64,000 bases of DNA from Pedobacter sp. WC2423 (GTDB lineage Bacteria; Bacteroidota; Bacteroidia; Sphingobacteriales; Sphingobacteriaceae). The notes under the pieces were generated by a model that saw only the letters and a program-made list of their open reading frames with translations, was not told the DNA's origin and made no database searches. The translations under genes were made by a program, and so were the position numbers. Every line of letters starts with the position of its first letter. Positions within the stretch are counted from its first letter, which is position 1. Positions 50,001-54,218 of this stretch are shown piece by piece. Location: assembly GCF_040822065.1 (NCBI RefSeq), contig NZ_CP162005.1:1922001-1986000 (forward strand). The letters are read 5' to 3'.

Positions 50001-52545
50001 TAACCGTCCTTAATACTTCATGCCTGTTTAGCAGTGCAGCAAAGGCACAGGCTAATAGCGTTCTGTCAATTTCCCCTTGTAGTTGTAAAACAACAGGAAT
50101 CTGATAATGACTGCTTCCTTCTATCTGGTGCACCAGCCATAAACGTTCCTGTGAAAATGACAAAGGTAACCGGGCAGGCCTTTCCTGCCGCTCAATTGCT
50201 GGTAAAGAAACCAGTTTATCCTGCAAGCTCAGGTAATTACTTAAAGACCGCACGGTAGGATGCAAAAACATTTGCTTCAGCGGTACATCTACCTGCAATG
50301 TTGTCCTGATGGCGGCAGCTACCCTGGAGATCAGCAGGGAGTTTCCACCCAACTCAAACAAGTTATCCATAACCCCAACCCTTTCAATACCCAATATGCG
50401 CTCCCAGATTGCGGCAATATTTTGCTCCAGCTCATTCTCCGGTTTCGCATATAATTTGTGGATCACATCATCCTCTTGTACATCCGGTAAAGCTTTTCTG
50501 TCCGTTTTACCATTTGGGGTTACCGGCAATGCTTTTAACCGCACAAAAAAAGATGGCACCATATACCCTGGCAGTATAGTCAGCAAGCCCTCGCGCAACA
50601 AAGCCTTATCCACAGCAGCAGCAGATACATAATACGCAACCAGCACATCCTGCTTTACTGCGACCACAACTTGCTGCAACGTATTATCCAAACGCAATAA
50701 TTCATGTTCAATCTCTCCGGGTTCAATCCTGAAACCATGTAATTTCACCTGCTCATCTATCCTGCCCAGAAATTCAATATTGCCATCAGCTAACCACCTT
50801 GCAGTATCACCAGTATCATACATTTTACCATCGCCAAGCAGGTCTGGCACAAATTTTTCAGCTGTAAGTGCATCATTATGGAGGTATCCCCGGGCCACAC
50901 CCGGTCCGGCCACATATAACTTCCCGGTAACTCCAACAGGTACCGGCCTTAAATAATCATCCAGGATGTATACCCGCAAATTAGCGATGGGTTTTCCAAT
51001 AGGAATAATCTGATCGTTAGCACTTACTTGATATACTGAAACACAAACAGCACACTCTGTTGGCCCGTAAGCATTATAATAAGCAATGGTTTTGGCAATA
51101 GTAACAGCCCGTTGCAGATGTGCAGCTTCCCCTGCTGAAATAATACACCTTAATCCGCTGATATCTTCATCAGATAACAAATCAAGGTAGCTCGGCGGAA
51201 AAGTGACTACCGTTGCAGCATTTTGCTTCAGAAAGGAGCCAAATGTGTGATGTTCCTTAAGCACATCCTCCCCTGGGATAACTAACGTAGCACCACTGTA
51301 CAGTGCCATCATTATCTCCGAAACAGAAGCATCAAAGGCGATAGAAGCAAACCATACAACTTTATCTTTTAGTGTAATATCAAATAACCGGATCTGATCC
51401 AGAGACATATTTACATTACTGCTGTGCGTAATCATTACGCCTTTAGGCCTGCCCGTAGAACCAGAAGTATAAATTACATAAGCGAGGTCAGCAGGAGCTA
51501 TTGTTCTGCATAAATTGGAGCTGTCGTACTGCGCAACAGCAATTTCCTCTTTGATTAAAATGGTAATACCACTATCAGCGATAATATAGTTAATTCTTTC
51601 TTCAGGATAATCAACATCAATTGGCAGGTATGCCGCACCGCTTTTTAGTACCGCAAGTATAGTAATCAGTGCATTAGCTGATTTTGGCAACAGCATGCCA
51701 ACCACATCATCTGCAGCAATAGTATAATGATCAAGCAAATAACGCGCAAGCTGATTTGCCTTTGCATTTAACACGGCGTAGGTAAGTGTTTGCCCCTCAA
51801 AACTCAGGGCTATTGCCTCAGGTGATTTTAACACCTGCGCTTCAAACAAATCTACAATTGTTTTATCCCGGGGAAAATCCCTCGCAGTATCATTAAAATC
51901 GTAAAGTATATGGTGCTTCTCTGCTTCGTTCAACACCGGGATACCGGTTGTATTGATGTATTCTTCTAATTGCTCAATCCACAATTGATAGTTGTGTAGA
52001 AAATGTTTAGCCAGCTCAGTATGTACAAAGCTTCCGGCATATTCCAGCTCCAAATGTAAATCTCCGTTTTCCTTCCATATCTTCAACAAAAAAGGTAGCG
52101 GGGCCGATGTCTCTGCACCGTATACTAAGCCAAAATGGGTAAGCGCTGCAAAATCAATATCGCTCTTTTGTAAAACATTCACCTCATATTTTGCATTCAA
52201 GTTGACTTCCAGCACTTCATTTTTAATTTGAGACAGAAATTCCCTGATAGTAATTTCCTGCGCCGGATATACAGCTAATAGGACCGGCTGTTGATCTATA
52301 GAAAAAACCATTCCATCAAATTCCGCAAAATACCGTTTAAGTAACAAGGCATAAATGGCCAGTAGCACCGTATACTCTGCAATTACACGTTCTCCGGTAA
52401 CCTTATTCAAATAGGCCAGCTTTTTACCGCTGATGACAGTTGTATGAGATGAAAAAGTATGCGCTTTACGAATAGTTTTTCTGTCTTTTATCTTATTGAT
52501 CCAATAGTCAGAAAGTAGTTTATTTTCGATGTTATGATCGATCAT
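32005..52545 (-). CDS. Giant NRPS, five modules plus terminal condensation domain
   Basis: 6846 aa in one uninterrupted frame. Order (approximate residues of key motifs): partial condensation C-lobe 1-210; A1 358, T1 733; C2 905, A2 1350, T2 1725, E2 1904; C3 2343, A3 2811, T3 3187, E3 3360; C4 3815, A4 4285, T4 4657, E4 4835; C5 5293, A5 5764 (interrupted at 5838-6025 by a monooxygenase remnant), T5 6348; terminal C 6533 with HHILVDP instead of HHxxxDG. Pocket readings: A1 and A4 DASTIAAVCK (Tyr-like), A2 DLTKIGHIGK (Asp), A3 DATKVGEVGK (Asn-like), A5 DIVQMGMIYK (near Gly). All carrier serines are present. C4 and C5 have Tyr for the first motif His (YHILLDG, YHIILDG) but keep the catalytic one. 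C2 is about 13 residues short after HQDIP. The partial N-terminal domain makes this the starter protein. Confidence 0.95.
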   Translation of the reverse strand: MIDHNIENKLLSDYWINKIKDRKTIRKAHTFSSHTTVISGKKLAYLNKVTGERVIAEYTVLLAIYALLLKRYFAEFDGMVFSIDQQPVLLAVYPAQEITIREFLSQIKNEVLEVNLNAKYEVNVLQKSDIDFAALTHFGLVYGAETSAPLPFLLKIWKENGDLHLELEYAGSFVHTELAKHFLHNYQLWIEQLEEYINTTGIPVLNEAEKHHILYDFNDTARDFPRDKTIVDLFEAQVLKSPEAIALSFEGQTLTYAVLNAKANQLARYLLDHYTIAADDVVGMLLPKSANALITILAVLKSGAAYLPIDVDYPEERINYIIADSGITILIKEEIAVAQYDSSNLCRTIAPADLAYVIYTSGSTGRPKGVMITHSSNVNMSLDQIRLFDITLKDKVVWFASIAFDASVSEIMMALYSGATLVIPGEDVLKEHHTFGSFLKQNAATVVTFPPSYLDLLSDEDISGLRCIISAGEAAHLQRAVTIAKTIAYYNAYGPTECAVCVSVYQVSANDQIIPIGKPIANLRVYILDDYLRPVPVGVTGKLYVAGPGVARGYLHNDALTAEKFVPDLLGDGKMYDTGDTARWLADGNIEFLGRIDEQVKLHGFRIEPGEIEHELLRLDNTLQQVVVAVKQDVLVAYYVSAAAVDKALLREGLLTILPGYMVPSFFVRLKALPVTPNGKTDRKALPDVQEDDVIHKLYAKPENELEQNIAAIWERILGIERVGVMDNLFELGGNSLLISRVAAAIRTTLQVDVPLKQMFLHPTVRSLSNYLSLQDKLVSLPAIERQERPARLPLSFSQERLWLVHQIEGSSHYQIPVVLQLQGEIDRTLLACAFAALLNRHEVLRTVIVDSFQVILPAGQWKMSDYKGSLEEFLAMPFDLSTDHLLRAGLFEGNVLAIVFHHIAVDGWSMPILAAELTELYLAAKETREAVLTPLALQYADYAIWQRGHLNGEYWESKIKDMSLLELPLDFARPAVKSIQGASLFFSVNQQQTQLLKKLADREQVTLFMTLLTVFKILLYRYTGQEDLSIGSPVANRAQDEVAPLIGFFVNVLLLRNDLSGNPGFKELLARVKESTLEALAHQDIPCNAPLLSVLFVFQNNEQVKDYRIGDVDFNIVPVEQRLSKLDLTFSITETAEGLDVSMQYNTDLFLPETMMRMKEHFNLLLSAVVADPETRIGELNMLLAEDEFTVNRVPYPKELTLVDIFETQATRTPDAVALIYAEKSITYKEIEERSNQLAHELVKHGVSKNSMVLLCLDGALEMVLTGILGILKSGAAYVPLDPDYPQERFDFIVNDTNAHFVVTDRSCEALLDSAKLHVILMDETSAEPGTRLVTDLTAGDLLYVIYTSGSTGQPKGVMITHQNVTDYLYGLFATVDMSLNRSFALMSTISTDLGNTVLFGSLFSGGTLHLFAKETLRTPAVLHAYFEQYAIDCIKIVPSYWKSLQDAGRYLLPQRMIIFGGEELPQVLLQHITSIKVLNHYGPTETTIGKLLFQVKPLNDYRIVPIGQPFSNTDIYIVDQNFALCPIGVAGELLIGGDGIARGYLNLPALTAEKFIVNPFAEGRLYRTGDLVSRLADGNIVFKGRIDEQVKIRGYRIEPGEIASVLNQVVRQSVVVVKEDAGGNKRLIAYVVPDGEFDTGFLQHHLSSKLPAYMVPSQIVELKALPVTSNGKIDKKALPEVTFTASNYVAARNGAEEILVNIWKELLHLERVGIHDNFFELGGDSIISIQVVSRANRYGLALSPRHIFEYQTIGSLALHLQEINLENTAEQGHLTGEAALLPIQRWFLESNFTDKSHYNQSQLLKIDKKISTTAIKSAVDALVAQHDALRFSYKEENGTWKQFYTEAKNVFDIHGGGDITALCNAAQRSLDITEGRLIKVLLIQTPEEDVYNRLFFVIHHLAVDGVSWRILLEQFQEWVMADHIVPGLKTSSYREWAAILQQYEAAEYWKGMAEQYVALPVDKTTDMVITAADRQTYRVVLNKELTHALLAEVNKAYHTEINDILLTALAKVLFDWTGAARSVIGMEGHGRADINPNVDTSRTVGWFTTIYPLLLEIEEGLSSGELISGVKEQLRTVPDKGLGYGLLGLKSKWDIVFNYLGQTDHVAKLIMLADEDKGDDISPAFPFDRKLDVRGIIVADVLVLDWIYAPQQYYPETIVTLATAYIDQLTQLIVHCKTHGRREFTPSDFGLAPEVGYKELAAFCATKNISAVYRLSPLQNGMLFHHLYDEAAKSYRQQLQVDFNCTIDVIAFEASWNYLLTRFSVLRSAFVAGELAVPVQCVYEQVSVPFKVLDMNAAEADSFIKADLELGFDFEVAPLMRITLIRLAPSSYKMVWTHHHIILDGWSNSVLLAEFKQAYAAFASGNFPVAKEEDRYADYVKYIAKTDAAVAEEAWKAYMSGFREKTLLPFARKVADHERSKDEGRVAHRLFEINAQAIKRFCQRHQLTVNTFVQGVWSLLLSSYTASPDITFGVVVSGRPFDLQHAEQRVGLYINTIPLRTVLGEQQDTVLWLKELQSAHMHSRQYQYTALSEIQHWIGINGDLFDSILVFENYPDSDAEEDLLPIAQLAMNEQTNYPLTITAVEKDNQLKFNFSYNTDLLDSSAIEMIIGHFQHVVPQLLHQKNLAAVQLVTPAEVEQLLVDFNLTETAYPAEQTIVDLFEEQVAKTPDDIALIFAEEKLTYKALDDRANRLAQYLRAACAVERDELVGIMMDNSVWAVVAVLGVLKAGAAYVPIDSHYPADRKAYLIKDTALKVLITASSTVLDSIAPEVEVLVIDRQFDDFELAADYKRDYKIMPNHVAYVIYTSGSTGKPKGVVVGHESLYNYSLHAMGNYTVDGNKTGSYIHMPLTFDASVTALYIPLLQGKQIVISTGGGTDIFNDPNFVRYAPYDFIKLTPAHLIVLKNILDAQLLPGLTHKYVLGGEALKSGDVQHWTDSGIRVEIINEYGPTEATVGCSTYSFFTAEPVAFTDVPIGKPIANTKLYLLDTSGNLAPVGVPAELYIGGVGLAKGYLQLPALTNERFTKGDYGRLYKTGDLAKWLPDGNLVYLGRLDDQVKINGYRIEPGEITAVLNSCEQVSQGIVILKDKRLIAYIVPEGVFDKDFIQAYLKSHLPEYMLPSLLLELPEMPLTHNGKIDKQALPDVVPVNFYVAPLKDTERKLAGIWQELLHVARIGIDDDFFELGGDSIVSIQVVSRCSKLGLHLHPRDLFEYRTIRLLATRMDNNNDNMVAEQGLLTGQAVLLPIQQWFFELPYAHPAHYNQSQLLNIDKSVSAAVVNTAVKALVAQHDALRFIYQDGQQWYGTAEGIVEVHESAEITVLCNAAQRELDLTTGSLIKVLLIQTPAADAYNRLFIVIHHLVVDGVSWRILLEQLDNLLNGETLGAKSTSYRAWGNALQQYAASKVITAQQTYWQNVIGAYQPLAIKNTASRKSFVLKLDSTYTRALLQEVHQVYHTEINDILLAALSQTLFTETGAVDTVIGMEGHGREYISRDLDTSATLGWFTTVYPVLLSAAPGIASGDLIKQVKEQLRAVPQNGIGYGLLRYLHPSASVRDSLKAGQWDVLFNYLGQSDNVLNSALLHAASEETGDSVAADFSFSPMLDISAIIREGELNLRFSSTADADFIQALAASFLANLKLLITHCKQAETRELTPSDCGLAPEVGYKELSAFLADRNITEVYRITPLQKGMLFHYLYDQSTAYLEQFQLDFTAGVSIDAFTASWNYILSNHSVLRSSFTADAFSIPVQCVHPEVSMPITLLDYSGLEGDVQAAALHVFFTDDFQQGFDLDVPPLMRITLIKLSSSSYKMIWTRYHILLDGWSNSVLIAEFLEAYEAFAKGAVPAVKEEDKYSDFIKYIGQADHFAAEDFWKHYLHRLNDKTMLPFVGNVAEHSRNTGDGKVAHSYLRTGRAVTEEMKQFCQQHQLTPTTLLQGVWALLLSRYTGNMAVVFGMVVSGRPVDLLNAEQRIGLYINNLPLHSVVEGVVIDWLHMIQREHTDARQYQYTALNEIQHWINVKGDLFDTVMVFDNYPKAKYEANAHALKVDGMRLTERRNYLLSLSVSLKEELVIDFSYNSDLLELYYAEMIKGHFEQVLQQLINHPTRMVSAIDLLTAEEQLGLNATAVDYPLDKTMVDLFEEQVAKTPGNIAVIFAGEELTYRELDDRANRLAHYLRVTYSLQANDLTGIMMDRSVWSIVAILGVLKAGAAYVPIDINYPLERKSYIIRDTALKVLIIEWSSMMELMELDVPVLAIDIQFDDFEEFSSRERDYVISPDDLAYVIYTSGSTGKPKGVTIRHASNVNMSLDQLLKFDITTTDRILQFASLSFDASVSEIFMAFYAGATLVLIAEPIIADGDKFLDYTKKHGVSVITFPPVYLRTLDRNKLNFLRVIITAGEAAIVSDALYYSGICAYYNAYGPTECAVCVSTYKVDPNRIYKGQIPIGKPIANMKMYIMDNEMQLLPVGVEGDLYVSGRGLAKEYLHLPELTAEKFVLYNAERLYKTGDKARRLPDDHIEFLGRADEQVKIRGYRIELDEITSVLNLIVPGIVVAKEDSLGNKRLIAYMVADKNEEREDIIQHLKAQLPDYMIPALFMMLDSLPLTTNGKVDKKALPDPDAVSLLTNAYEAPRDETEQQLAVIWEELLGLGRVGIYDSFFELGGDSIICIQLVSRANKHGFTLQPQDVFEYQTIAALAARLKENAVVNVAEQGLLTGEAGLLPIQRWFLDTEYDNKSHYNQSHLLSIDKGITALQVTTIMQALVARHDALRFRYTQREGGWIQEYSDAAGVVEVYEGGDITELCNEAQRGLAIGEGKVIKVLLIKTPESEACNRLFMVIHHLVVDGVSWRILLEQFQEGLKQPVAALGAKSSSFREWVNALNVYAEQDEVTAQLAFWQDIADAYSPLPVDRDAEKIVWADRLTHTITLSKELTRLLLTDANRAYNTEINDILLTALISTLNEWSGSSSAVIGMEGHGREYIAAELDTSSTVGWFTNVYPLLLTTAADLSSGDLIMSVKEQLRQVPHKGMGYGLLRYKTTLHAKWDVVFNYLGQTDNVLAGSEFLHAAAEHPGNNIGGTYPAGTKIDINSVVTEGMLIINWGYSEKQYEQATIAKLSTAFIDHLSTLIGHCVHQEKQATPSDYGLSPEVNYKELSRFLAGKQLSDIYRLSPLQKGMLFHHLYDSNGKAYMEQMRLDLPHGLDIGAFEKAWNYIIQHHSILRTGFVADELSIPVQCVHEDVRLPLSVLDYTEVEDKEAAVKQFLAADLERGFDFKTPPLMRITLIKLGASSYKMIWTHYHIILDGWSNAVLISSFLQTYAAYFRGRTPAAIPVDNYGDYIRYIGKSDHYTAQLFWKEYLAGYTEKSFLPFASNVVEIERNKGGKIAHQRLVVEAGLVTAVKRYCQQHQLTVNTLVQGIWSLLLSKYTGNNGVAFGVVVSGRPADLADAEHRIGLYINNLPLYTIVPDEQLTSDWLLTIQKEHTRAREYQYTTLNEIQQWIGIKGDLFDTILVYENYPKMDAEEEVLQVGDLTVEEQTNYLLTLTAVEQQDSLRFDFAYNSDLLDGYYAEMIKGHFEQVLGQVIANPPVMEIEILTADEHAQLVNEFNDTAVNYDIAETIVSLFEAQVRKTPNLKAFVFEAEELTYRELNERVNQLARYLISKGVGEGQLVGICIDRSVDMMVGLLGILKSGAAYVPIDPTYPINRINYMLEDSQVSTLLVNKDTAALITAGAVPFVLSLSDRLLLDGEDPGNPVTPLAASSLAYIIYTSGSTGKPKGVMISHRNVVNLFTGLYQRFAFDGPQNWLAVTSISFDISVVELFWTLINGNKVVMLPDRPLPLTAKVNMDFSLFNFAAQEAITAVESEEAFRQAGAMGANLLTHLLGKTNEELKDRIAVYRASLAAHGFDPEQGKVALMLHAFIGDDVQQVKETVKEPFKNYLRHSIDLLRPVADQAGLSLERDLDLILEISFERYFSTSGLFGTPESCLARIGELHAIGVNEVACLIDFGVDTAITLAHLSHLKKLQDLVKQTAAQQKLLARRMENVGSPEEIILQQGITHLQCTPSFTKELLSNPVGQHALKQLKTLMIGGETLPVALTKELFTYYKGVIYNMYGPTETTIYSTIKAITPADKISIGTPVANTQVYVLGRGKELLPVGVAGEIYIAGDGISRGYLYKQLLTEEKFTSLPFGKNGKLYRTGDLGRWLPDGELECLGRLDDQVKVRGHRIEIGEIESVISELPEVRECVVVKKEDALGNTMLVGYIVPGEGFDQSAVSAYIKLRLPAYMAPALLLTLDKLPLTPNGKIDKKALPAAEHIELLAGNYVAPRNDTEEKLIKIWTNLLKIKRISITDSFFELGGNSLLAIQIIAAVGNEMGVQITIKDLFENPVVEALAAVIGGKEQHVVNRLMKAPALKTYPITSIQKAYWLASQQENVAISYNITLGWQVEGEIDQLKLQEAFGLLLQRHDILRSVINYDENGELSLLVQDTMDGFMAAYGDDEPMHLLAEENRFVFDFEQGPLLRIRMLRNTDGTCFIFFNTHHILVDPFSLKLIFVELLALYKGDVLPAVGYTFKDYAYSLSITADDRMQQETFWRSYLQDRIPEVHFPAARQNVALRNEANVLTLQVTDQVLLQRLRSYNREQQGTMFIMLLTLVNVVVYMETGQQDISFGSPVNGRDSEALKNIVGLFLNTVIIRTTITGDPTFEDLYTKVKASVIAVLAHSAFPYLDVADIDTGRGEFNIGFNLNPTDLNMADISYPDLDFIPLKPEGHFVKADLWFDITEWEEKLTISLSYRKDRFDDAYIQSLIAQLERLLKYCLSDKDATLSRLKATLVAEQVNQVQRKNLSKLKKQINS
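34470..35040 (-). other. Luciferase-like monooxygenase remnant inserted in adenylation domain A5
   Basis: Between the A4 and A5 core motifs of this adenylation domain (after LFWTLINGNKVVMLPDRPLPL) lies extra sequence. It starts MDFSLFNFAA, as MupA/MsnO-type FMN luciferase-like monooxygenase insertions do. It then jumps straight to EAFRQAGAMGANLLTHLLG and continues normally through GDDVQQVKETVKEPFKNYL, RYFSTSGLFGTPESCLARI and VNEVACLIDFGVDTAITL. About 170 residues normally found between those parts, the first half of the TIM barrel with the WTPERH-type region, are missing. About 190 residues remain, all in frame, and the A domain resumes at ENVGSPEEIILQQGITHLQ. Confidence 0.85.
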
Positions 52546-52639
52546 CTTGAAGTACTTTATAAGATTATAATTATTTTAATATTTAAGCAGGAACAGTCAG
52601 CTCAAAATCATTGAACAGGGCCTGGATAGCTTGATTTGA

Positions 52640-52822
52640 TTAAAGCAGCATGGCTTTATCAAAACAGCGTACCAGCTGTTTGTGATTCGGGTAAAAGCGA
52701 AGAAGTATAAATTGAAAGGAGCAGTTACAGGTAAATATGAGTTGAGCAGCGCGGGTGTTACAGTTGATATAAACAGTTTTTTTGCAGCATTAATAAGCCA
52801 GCAGCTTACAGGCGTATGTTGA
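52640..52822 (+). pseudogene. Possible remnant of an unrecognised gene, antisense to the operon
   Basis: On the plus strand the frame from 52640 to the TGA at 52820-52822 reads like normal protein (for example KTAYQLFVIRVKAKKYKLKG and YELSSAGVTVDINSFFAAL), with a further in-frame protein-like stretch upstream of a TGA at 52637. There is no credible start, and I do not recognise the family. It may be the tail of a gene disrupted when the operon was assembled. Chance is also possible given the short length. Confidence 0.3.
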
Positions 52823-52916
52823 GCAGGGTCATAGAGCACATTGCCCTTGCAAATTAAATTTTAAGGTATTGTCAATCACTCTGAGCATCGCCGTCAAAAT
52901 ACATTCCCCCTCCCGG

Positions 52917-52943
52917 AAAAACCATTTTCGGCCAGCCAAAAAT
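52917..52943 (-). terminator. Intrinsic-terminator-like hairpin (candidate attenuator)
   Basis: Read on the minus strand, ATTTTTGG-CTGG-CCGAAAAT (52943 to 52924) forms an 8-bp stem with one G-T pair and a four-base loop, followed by GG and five T (52921-52917). It lies about 30 bp after the stop of the NusG-like gene and about 370 bp before the giant NRPS. A weak terminator here would make expression of the following 50 kb depend on readthrough, the kind of target a processive antiterminator would act on (inference). Confidence 0.45.
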
Positions 52944-52973
52944 CATTTCTTAACAGGGGCACTCTAGTTAAGA

Positions 52974-53540
52974 CTAGAAGTTAATACATACCGCGTTCTG
53001 ATGCAGATGAGTACGGGCTGGTACGGCATTCCTATTTTCAGGCGTGAGCTGTTCAGGTAATAAGGATAGAATGATACTCCGTTTAAGAAAACTTACCCTA
53101 ACCAGTATTTTATGTTCTCCATAGCACTCTACTATTTCGCAATCAAGTCCTGTTAGTGGCCCATGATGAATAACCACTTTCTGCCCAGACTCAAAATACC
53201 GTTCAGAAACTGAAATCTCTTTATCATTCTTAAAAATCAGTTTCAGATCATCAATCACTTTCTCGGTAACCCGTACTATTTCCTTCCCTGATCTGATATA
53301 AGATACTACCCCATCTATTTCCAATACCTTGTACATAGATTCTATATCCTTTAAGTAAATAAAAACATAAGAGGGAAACAGTGGCGCATCCATATATTTT
53401 TTCCTGTCACTCCATACTTTAAGTATTTTATTAACAGGAAAAAAGTATTCAATTCCTCTTTCAGTTAGCTGGTTGCATATTTTTTTTTCGTAACGCGACC
53501 TCGTATAAACAACATACCAGCCGCTATTAAAGTTCTTCAT
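52974..53540 (-). CDS. Specialised NusG-family antiterminator (UpxY/LoaP/RfaH-like)
   Basis: 188 aa, a NusG paralogue. The N-terminal NGN domain (about 7-105) begins WYVVYTRSRYEKKI and contains the typical LFPSYVFIYL strand. A KOW domain follows (about 118-165, GQKVVIHHGPLTGLDCEIVE). Lone NusG paralogues at the head of long operons are known from capsule loci (UpxY in Bacteroides), LPS/toxin loci (RfaH) and antibiotic loci (LoaP, TaA), where they keep RNA polymerase elongating. Position as first gene before about 52 kb of co-directional genes fits that role precisely. It would bind RNA polymerase and possibly a leader RNA element. The short C-terminal tail after the KOW domain is not informative. 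Confidence 0.9.
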   Translation of the reverse strand: MKNFNSGWYVVYTRSRYEKKICNQLTERGIEYFFPVNKILKVWSDRKKYMDAPLFPSYVFIYLKDIESMYKVLEIDGVVSYIRSGKEIVRVTEKVIDDLKLIFKNDKEISVSERYFESGQKVVIHHGPLTGLDCEIVECYGEHKILVRVSFLKRSIILSLLPEQLTPENRNAVPARTHLHQNAVCINF

Positions 53541-53578
53541 AAGAAAATATATGAAATTATATTATTATAATTAATAAA

Positions 53579-53616
53579 CAAATTTATTGCCCATAAGAAT
53601 AATATATATTCAAAAG
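53579..53616 (-). promoter_or_regulatory. Candidate Bacteroidota promoter of the NRPS operon
   Basis: The minus strand has TAAATTTG at 53586-53579, an exact match to the Bacteroidota -7 consensus TAnnTTTG, about 40 bp before the antiterminator ATG. A TTTTG lies further upstream at 53616-53611, but with 24 bp between the two it is farther than the usual spacing of about 19. The predicted leader before the first gene would be only about 30 nt. Confidence 0.35.
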
Positions 53617-54142
53617 AAAGAGCTATCGCTACGTTGAGCCACAAAAAATAGATAATTATCTGTAAAAATTAATTTTTTTTAACCTTATTAGAAATGATAA
53701 TATCAGAAAAATATTGCACTCTATGATTAACTCTGTACTGCAATATAGTTAGTTATTTTATATTATAGAATTTTATTAGCAATTAATTTCTAATTTTTAT
53801 TACATAATGAAATAAAATTTATTTGACATCTATTGAAGGCCTTTACAGATAAGTGTTTTTATTATCAGGCAACATTTTTTTTGCTTTATAGTTTTTGAAT
53901 GAAGGGCCTCCCTCTTACCTGTGTGTTACATTGACACTTCCACCATGTAAATAACTTACTGTTGTCAATAGGTGGATAAGGTAATACATATAAATTTGTG
54001 ATTACAGCCACCCTAATCGAACCGCCATGAGCTATAAAATGAAAGGTCCCAGCATTCTCTTTAGTCGGAATGGCAGCATTCGTTTTACTAAACTGTGATA
54101 AAGAAAAGGAATTTCAATTCTTATACTCAAGTAGCATAATAG

Positions 54143-54163
54143 CAAAAACAGTTAGAAAACTGT
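54143..54163 (-). terminator. Weak terminator after the MacB-like permease
   Basis: On the minus strand ACAGTT-TTCT-AACTGT (54163 to 54148) is followed by five T (54147-54143). The stem is only 6 bp and A/T-rich. It lies about 60 bp after the permease stop. Confidence 0.35.
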
Positions 54164-54218
54164 CAGTAAAAAAGTTATTGAAAGGCTTGTGGTTGATCGA
54201 AACTGGTAGATTTAAAGC

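Larger units (their letters stand above)
52546..52973. other. 428-bp leader between antiterminator gene and giant NRPS
   Basis: This is the only long gap inside the operon. It holds a terminator-like hairpin next to the antiterminator stop and, on the opposite strand, a short open stretch resembling a gene remnant. A minus-strand frame of 80 codons (52597-52839) is Cys-rich, lacks family features and looks like the shadow of that remnant. No clear TAnnTTTG box was found just upstream of the NRPS start, so the NRPS is probably transcribed from upstream of 53540. Confidence 0.5.
53541..54218. other. AT-rich intergenic region upstream of the operon
   Basis: 678 bp between the antiterminator start and the permease stop. 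The first 350 bp are strongly AT-rich and carry the likely operon promoter. The part nearest the permease holds a weak terminator hairpin for that gene. A plus-strand frame at 54070-54354 runs antisense into the permease and shows no family features, so no gene is called. Confidence 0.5.

Noticed and set aside
52597..52839. 80-codon minus-strand frame in the leader, in the right orientation to be an operon gene
   Set aside because: Cys-rich, irregular composition, no family features, and antisense to a more protein-like frame; possible but not supported.
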